The position numbers and the translations under genes were made by a program. Below are positions 6,990 through 10,031 of a stretch of 10,031 nucleotides of DNA, piece after piece. The first letter of the stretch is position 1. Every line of letters starts with the position of its first letter. The notes beneath the pieces are model-generated. The model saw only the letters and a program-made list of their open reading frames with translations, was not told where the DNA came from and searched no databases. The stretch is from assembly GCA_029267975.1 (NCBI GenBank), contig JAJUHH010000075.1:1-10031 (forward strand), in the 5' to 3' direction. This DNA comes from Clostridiales bacterium (GTDB taxonomy: Bacteria > Bacillota > Clostridia > Lachnospirales > Lachnospiraceae).

Positions 6990-7096
6990 ATTTAATCCCT
7001 ATTGTGAATAAGTGCAATATAGTGTATGATGTATGACAGGGTGGGTAACAGGCGAACACTAACGGATTAGCGCATGCGGATCCTTGTAATACCCCC
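6990..7096 (+). other. Leader of the phospholipase-family gene, no known riboswitch recognised
   Basis: About 120 bases separate the promoter from the start codon. A G-rich stretch (CAGGGTGGGTAA, about 7037-7048) could pair partly with ACCCCCAGG next to the ribosome site (7091-7099), and GCGCATGC plus a repeated CGGAT lie between. I do not recognise a known riboswitch core. Control at the ribosome site is possible but unproven. Confidence 0.3.
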
Positions 7097-7109
7097 AGGA
7101 GGATTTAAG

Positions 7110-7730
7110 TTGAGAAAGAAATCGCATATTTCACTTGCCAGGTACTTGATGAATAACATGAATGTACAGGATTTGAGTGAGCATAAAAAAGCATTTTACA
7201 TAGGCAGCATTCTGCCTGACTTGACACCTTCGTTCCTGACTAAGAGACACACCATTGAAGAGACCTTTGAGATACTGATCGAGGAAATTAAGAAGATTAC
7301 GGTGGATTACGATATCAATCGAGGTATCAACGGTTATTACGCCAGACATTTGGGTGTTATAACACATTACCTATCTGATTATTGCACCTACCCCCATAAC
7401 ACTATATTTGATGGCAGCCTGACGGATCATGTTTATTATGAGAAGGAGCTGAAGTTTTCTCTCAATGATTATGTGAATAGTGAGGAAGCGAAGAGGGAGC
7501 GTAATCGGTACAAGAAACAGCATTCTATCGAGGACTTCATTCATTTCATACAGATAACTCATAAGGAATATCTGAAAGCTGTCAACTGTGTGAAGGAAGA
7601 TATTCATTATATTATTGAACTATGCTACCGGGTAGTTGACGCAATACTCATGTTCTTAGAGACAGCTTTGGAGAAATTAGGACTTAGTCTATCCTATAAG
7701 AATACACTTGAGCCCGAACCTGGAAAATAA
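7110..7730 (+). CDS. Zinc-dependent phospholipase C family protein
   Basis: Member of the zinc-dependent phospholipase C family (bacterial PC-PLC fold), 206 aa. I start at TTG 7110 because AGGAGG ends seven bases before it; this gives the N-terminus MRKKSHISLARYL. An in-frame ATG at 7074 would put the ribosome site inside the gene. Candidate metal ligands match the spacing of B. cereus PC-PLC: His86-Asp90-His96 (as His118-Asp122-His128) and His107-Glu111 (as His142-Glu146), with His6, Asp37 and His47 as the N-terminal group. No signal peptide is visible, so the N-terminal Trp exposed by cleavage in secreted enzymes is missing and the protein is probably cytoplasmic. Its substrate is therefore unknown; phospholipid hydrolysis is not assured. 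It is transcribed alone, with its own promoter and terminator. Confidence 0.88.
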   Translation: MRKKSHISLARYLMNNMNVQDLSEHKKAFYIGSILPDLTPSFLTKRHTIEETFEILIEEIKKITVDYDINRGINGYYARHLGVITHYLSDYCTYPHNTIFDGSLTDHVYYEKELKFSLNDYVNSEEAKRERNRYKKQHSIEDFIHFIQITHKEYLKAVNCVKEDIHYIIELCYRVVDAILMFLETALEKLGLSLSYKNTLEPEPGK

Positions 7731-7748
7731 TTTATATAGCACAAATTG

Positions 7749-7782
7749 TCCCTGGATAACAATTGTTATTCGGGGATTTTTT
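7749..7782 (+). terminator. Intrinsic terminator after the phospholipase-family gene
   Basis: TCCCTGGATAAC (7749-7760) pairs with GTTATTCGGGGA (7765-7776) over 12 positions, two of them G-U, around the loop AATT. Six T residues follow at once. It begins 18 bases past the stop codon. Confidence 0.93.
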
Positions 7783-7795
7783 ATCGTATACGATA
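7782..7795. repeat. 14-bp perfect palindrome
   Basis: TATCGTATACGATA reads the same on both strands. It overlaps the end of the terminator T-tract and runs into the Fur-type box. It may be part of a wider operator or simply accidental in AT-rich DNA. Confidence 0.5.
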
Positions 7796-7805
7796 ATAAT
7801 TATCA
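7791..7805. promoter_or_regulatory. Fur-type box
   Basis: CGATAATAATTATCA matches 13 of the 14 defined positions of the 7-1-7 consensus TGATAAT-n-ATTATCA of the Gram-positive Fur family. It fits Fur better than PerR (TTATAAT-n-ATTATAA) or Zur (TCGTAAT-n-ATTACGA). It lies two bases upstream of a -35 hexamer. Control by iron, or by another metal through a Fur paralogue, is inferred; no regulator gene is in the window. Confidence 0.5.
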
Positions 7806-7807
7806 CA

Positions 7808-7836
7808 TTGTTTTCTGGTCCAAAATGTATTATTAT
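7808..7836 (+). promoter_or_regulatory. Promoter of the deacylase-hydrolase pair
   Basis: TTGTTT (7808-7813), a 17-base spacer and TATTAT (7831-7836, five of six consensus bases). The leader to the ATG at 7977 would be about 135 bases. A second candidate is the extended -10 TGGTATGAT at 7888-7896, which lacks a -35. Confidence 0.55.
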
Positions 7837-7851
7837 AAACAAAGGTTCTTA

Positions 7852-7877
7852 TTCGATAATCTTTTTCGATTATCTTT
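7852..7877. repeat. Tandem 13-bp repeat forming an inverted repeat in the leader
   Basis: TTCGATAATCTTT (7852-7864) is repeated directly as TTCGATTATCTTT (7865-7877), differing at one base. The changed base makes GATAATC (7855-7861) and GATTATC (7868-7874) exact complements with a 6-base loop. The half-sites GATAAT and ATTATC are the same hexamers as in the Fur-type box 60 bases upstream, but spaced further apart. Confidence 0.6.
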
Positions 7878-7976
7878 CACAAATACTTGGTATGATGGAA
7901 GAGAAAAGGGACAACCTGTATTGAAAATGCGATAATACCATTTACATAAAAGCTACGGACAGGAGGAAGATGCAAA

Positions 7977-8462
7977 ATGGCAATTGATAAGGTCAGGGAA
8001 TACTTAGGCAAATGGAATAGGGATAAGGATATTCTGGAGTTTGACAGCTCCAGTGCAACTGTGGAGCTGGCTGCCAAAGCTTTGGGGGTTGCGCCCAGTA
8101 GAATAGCAAAAACCTTGTCCTTTCGTACGGAAGAAGGAGCAATGTTAGTTATTGCTGCGGGCGACGCAAAAATTGATAACAGTAAGTTTAAATCGGAATT
8201 TAATATAAAAGCAAGAATGCTTACCCCGGAGGAGGTTATTGAGTACACAGGGCATGCCATTGGCGGTGTTTGCCCCTTTGGGTTGGCAGAGAGCTTACCG
8301 GTTTATGCTGACATCTCACTGAAAAGGTTCGAGACGGTATTTCCGGCTTGTGGAAGCAGTAACTCTGCAATCGAACTGACTTGCCAGGAATTAGAGGAGT
8401 ATTCCGGCAGTTTACGGTGGGTTGATGTATGTAAAGGATGGGAGGAAGATGAGACATGTTAA
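7977..8462 (+). CDS. YbaK/EbsC-family aminoacyl-tRNA deacylase
   Basis: Free-standing editing-domain protein (161 aa) related to the trans-editing factors that hydrolyse mischarged aminoacyl-tRNA, such as Cys- or Ala-tRNA(Pro). Family marks are SSATVELAAKALGV (about 25-38), Lys45 in IAKTL at the position of the conserved catalytic-site Lys, GDAKIDNSKFK (62-72), the Gly-Gly loop GHAIGGVCPFG (92-102) and CGSSNSAIEL (125-134). The full length of the family is present and no synthetase domain is attached. AGGAGG at 7961-7966 supports the ATG at 7977; an ATG at 7970 is out of frame. The last seven bases overlap the start of the hydrolase gene, so the two are translationally coupled. Its exact tRNA target cannot be told from the sequence. 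Confidence 0.93.
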   Translation: MAIDKVREYLGKWNRDKDILEFDSSSATVELAAKALGVAPSRIAKTLSFRTEEGAMLVIAAGDAKIDNSKFKSEFNIKARMLTPEEVIEYTGHAIGGVCPFGLAESLPVYADISLKRFETVFPACGSSNSAIELTCQELEEYSGSLRWVDVCKGWEEDETC

Positions 8463-9265
8463 ATCAGGTAATTGAGCTTCAGACAGAGGGTGGAAATGCT
8501 ACCCTGACAACGTACATTCTTAATAATACTCCGGAGATTGACCCGGACAGAGTAAGACCAATGGTGATCATTTGTCCGGGCGGTGGATACCGCTTCGTCT
8601 CGGAGAGAGAAGCAGAGCCGATAGCAATTCAAATGAACGCTATGGGTATCAACGCAGCAATTCTGCGTTATACCATCTATCCGGCCAAGTTCCCGACAGC
8701 TCTAACCCAGCTTGCAAAAGCAGTTGCCTACACCAGAGCACATGCCAAGGAATGGCATGTAAATGTGGATAAAATCGTTGTGGCAGGTTTTTCTGCCGGA
8801 GGACATCTGGCTGCAAGCCTTGGTACCTTATGGACAGAGGATTTTCTGGCAGATATCATGCAGATGCCCAAGGAAAACTATCAGCCCAATGGTATGATAT
8901 TATCCTACCCGGTAATCAGCTCCGGAGAATATGCACACAGAGATTCCTTTGTAGCATTACTGCAGGACCGCTATGACGAGCTGTTAGAAAAGGTATCCCT
9001 GGAGAAGCAGGTAAGTTCCCAAACACCGCCGGCCTTTGTATGGCATACCTTTGAGGATACTGCTGTTCCTGTGGAGAATTCCCTGTTGTTTACCCAGGCT
9101 ATGAATGAGAAGAAGATACCCTTTGAGCTTCATATCTATCCAAAGGGTTGGCATGGATTATCCCTGGCTTCAGAAGAAACAAGAAGCTATCGTGATGACA
9201 GACAGTTACCCGTTGAGGTACAGAATTGGATTACTATGGCTGGGACATGGGTGAAGAAGCTGTAA
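8456..9265 (+). CDS. Alpha/beta hydrolase (esterase/lipase type)
   Basis: Serine hydrolase of the alpha/beta fold, 269 aa, close to the acetyl-esterase/BD-FAE-like group found in gut clostridia. The oxyanion-hole segment is CPGGGY (40-45). The nucleophile elbow is GFSAGGH with Ser113; the acid is probably Asp201 in FEDTAVP, and the base is His233 in GWHGL. There is no signal peptide, so it acts in the cytoplasm, perhaps removing acyl groups from imported sugars; the substrate is not readable from the sequence. The ATG overlaps the end of the deacylase gene (ATGTTAA), and no ribosome site other than GGAGGAAGATGAG (within 8440-8453) is needed. Seven bases after its stop codon begins the palindromic element at 9273. 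Confidence 0.92.
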   Translation: MLNQVIELQTEGGNATLTTYILNNTPEIDPDRVRPMVIICPGGGYRFVSEREAEPIAIQMNAMGINAAILRYTIYPAKFPTALTQLAKAVAYTRAHAKEWHVNVDKIVVAGFSAGGHLAASLGTLWTEDFLADIMQMPKENYQPNGMILSYPVISSGEYAHRDSFVALLQDRYDELLEKVSLEKQVSSQTPPAFVWHTFEDTAVPVENSLLFTQAMNEKKIPFELHIYPKGWHGLSLASEETRSYRDDRQLPVEVQNWITMAGTWVKKL

Positions 9266-9282
9266 GCTAACAACAAAGGAAC

Positions 9283-9557
9283 GGAGCCAGGAGTAACAGC
9301 AGTATGGTCATGGGAAAGCTGTTGACGGCAATCGATTGTACTAACCATAAATCAAGGCTGATATAAAAGCAATTTGCATATCCAGAGCCTGCGGGTCGAC
9401 GCTTATGGACGTCCTGTCCAAAGCGTCTGAAAGGGCCATCCGTGGCCCTTTCCCCCTTAGATATCGCACATTTTATATCAGCCTTACTTTATGCTAAGTA
9501 CAATATCGATTTTGCCAAATGCTTTCCCATGACCATACTCTTGTTACTCCTGGCTCC
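9283..9557. repeat. First long palindrome with branched tip
   Basis: Exact paired blocks from the outside in are: 9283-9297 with 9543-9557 (15 bp), 9301-9319 with 9521-9539 (19 bp), then an interrupted block around GGCAATCGATTGTACT facing 9497-9516 with two 2-base bulges, then 9354-9368 with 9471-9485 (15 bp). TGCATATC and GATATCGCA extend the stem. The tip holds two hairpins: GACGCTT/AAGCGTC plus TGGAC/GTCCA (9398-9427), and GAAAGGGCCA/TGGCCCTTTC with loop TCCG (9429-9452). Confidence 0.85.
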
Positions 9558-9644
9558 TATTTTTGGATGGCATTACTGTTAGAATAGCACGTCATCTCAT
9601 CTTGTTCAGGATGAGTTAAATAAATAGTATTGCTTTCACTGACA
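9558..9644. other. Linker with a central hairpin
   Basis: CTCATC (9596-9601) pairs with GATGAG (9610-9615) around an 8-base loop. GCATTACT (9570-9577) and AGTATTGC (9626-9633) could pair at seven of eight positions, making a third arm between the two long palindromes. No coding sequence is visible. Confidence 0.5.
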
Positions 9645-9926
9645 GGAGCTAGGGCAGGATGTGAGGTAAGCAATTTGAAAACATCAGACAAAATCGTGAT
9701 TGTTCTTAGATCGAAGGAGCAGGCATAAAAGAGCATTGTAACCTAAGGGATATCAGGCCATGGAAGGCCTGATAAGCCGTGCTGAACATGGATGTTCATG
9801 TACGGCGTGCCCGTAAAGTTGATTTAAGCTACAATTGCATTTCTATGCCTGCTCCTTCGTTCTATAGAACAATAGATTGCAGTCTTTGATTTTCAAATTG
9901 CTTACCTCATATCTGACCCTAGCTCC
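9645..9926. repeat. Second long palindrome with branched tip
   Basis: Exact paired blocks are: GGAGCTAGGG (9645-9654) with 9917-9926, 9662-9681 with 9890-9909 (20 bp), ATTGTTCT near 9698-9706 with AGAACAAT (9866-9873), and CGAAGGAGCAGGCATA (9712-9727) with 9844-9859. Pairing then continues more loosely (GCATTGTA with TACAATTGC). The tip again carries two hairpins: TATCAGGCC/GGCCTGATA (9751-9774), and GCCGT/ACGGC with inner GAACA/TGTTC (9776-9806). Size and plan match the first palindrome, but the arm sequences differ. Confidence 0.85.
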
Positions 9927-9951
9927 GTTCCTTTGTCGTAAAAGATATTAT

Positions 9952-10031
9952 TTAGTCCTCCATCAGAGGCTTTCTGGTAGCCTGCAATACCTTGGTGATT
10001 TCTGCGATATACAGGGTATGGAAGTCATTGC
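9952..10031 (-). CDS. C-terminal fragment of a minus-strand gene, possibly a flavin reductase-like protein
   Basis: Only the last 25 codons are in the window; they end in TAA at 9952-9954. The peptide contains FHTLYIAEITKV, which resembles the HTLFIGEV-type strand of FMN-binding split-barrel flavin reductases, but the fragment is too short to assign. A second minus-strand frame is also open over much of this stretch but gives a less protein-like sequence. The gene converges on the hydrolase gene across the palindromic element, whose end lies 15 bases from this stop codon. Confidence 0.4.
   Translation of the reverse strand, partial: NDFHTLYIAEITKVLQATRKPLMED

Larger units (their letters stand above)
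9273..9936. repeat. Composite palindromic element with 15-bp terminal inverted repeats
   Basis: ACAAAGGAACGGAGC (9273-9287) is exactly complementary to 9922-9936. Between these ends lie two long imperfect palindromes (9283-9557 and 9645-9926) joined by a segment with its own hairpin. No open frame of useful size is present. The element fills nearly the whole gap between convergent genes, leaving 7 bases after the hydrolase stop and 15 before the stop of the minus-strand gene. No clear target-site duplication flanks it; TAA appears near both ends (9268-9270 and 9939-9941), which proves nothing. It could be a MITE-like foldback element or the template of a large multibranched RNA. The transcribed strand is unknown, since the fold is nearly symmetrical. 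Confidence 0.75.

Noticed and set aside
6990..7096. Known riboswitch in the leader of the phospholipase-family gene
   Set aside because: No conserved core of the common classes (TPP, SAM, c-di-GMP, THF, preQ1, guanidine) was seen; only weak potential pairing with the ribosome site.
7074..7109. ATG start extending the phospholipase-family protein by 12 residues
   Set aside because: The AGGAGG at 7097-7102 would be inside the gene, and the family N-terminus (RKKSHISLARYL) begins at the TTG at 7110.
7708..7935. 75-codon open frame between the phospholipase-family and deacylase genes
   Set aside because: It begins inside the upstream gene, runs through a strong intrinsic terminator, the Fur-type box and a promoter, has no ribosome site, and gives a low-complexity aromatic-rich peptide.
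9273..9936. Group II intron or IS element for the palindromic region
   Set aside because: No reverse transcriptase or transposase frame is present and I could not recognise a catalytic domain V hairpin. A non-autonomous MITE remains possible and is kept as a hypothesis.

Overview
The window comes from a low-GC Gram-positive anaerobe, most likely a clostridial (Lachnospiraceae-type) chromosome. The evidence is AT-rich intergenic DNA, strong AGGAGG ribosome sites, several TTG starts, textbook sigma-A type promoters, and proteins of families typical of that group. No phage, plasmid, CRISPR, tRNA or rRNA gene was seen.

Layout. (1) 1-3881, plus strand: a sensor histidine kinase (its start probably lies before the window), an ABC ATPase and an eight-helix FtsX/MacB-type permease. 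This is a compact sensing and transport operon of the kind used against envelope-active compounds. (2) 3882-4156: a hairpin over the permease stop codon, a decaying six-copy 19-bp tandem repeat, and a strong hairpin between convergent genes. (3) 4157-5320, minus strand: two tandem, diverged Cys-type glutathione peroxidases. A TTGACA/TACAAT promoter precedes them and its -10 lies inside a near-perfect OhrR (organic hydroperoxide) box. A separate 10-bp inverted repeat sits just before the second gene. (4) 5501-6902, minus strand: a CNNM/CorC-HlyC membrane protein with two CBS domains, its own promoter and an intrinsic terminator. (5) 6957-7782, plus strand: a zinc-dependent phospholipase C family protein with an extended -10 promoter and a clear terminator. 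(6) 7783-9265, plus strand: a regulatory stretch with a near-perfect Fur-type box beside a good promoter, then a YbaK-family deacylase translationally coupled to an alpha/beta hydrolase. (7) 9273-9936: a non-coding element of about 664 bp wedged between the stop codons of two convergent genes. (8) 9952-10031: the C-terminal end of a minus-strand gene.

The most unusual object is the 9273-9936 element. It is bounded by perfect 15-bp terminal inverted repeats (ACAAAGGAACGGAGC) and contains two successive imperfect palindromes of about 275-282 bp. Each palindrome carries two hairpins at its tip, and both share the end motif GGAGCYAGG...CCTRGCTCC. No protein is encoded there. It could be a MITE-like foldback element or a large structured RNA; the sequence alone does not decide. 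The regulatory sites (OhrR box, Fur box, 10-bp inverted repeat) link the neighbouring genes to peroxide and metal homeostasis, but the cognate regulators are not in the window.
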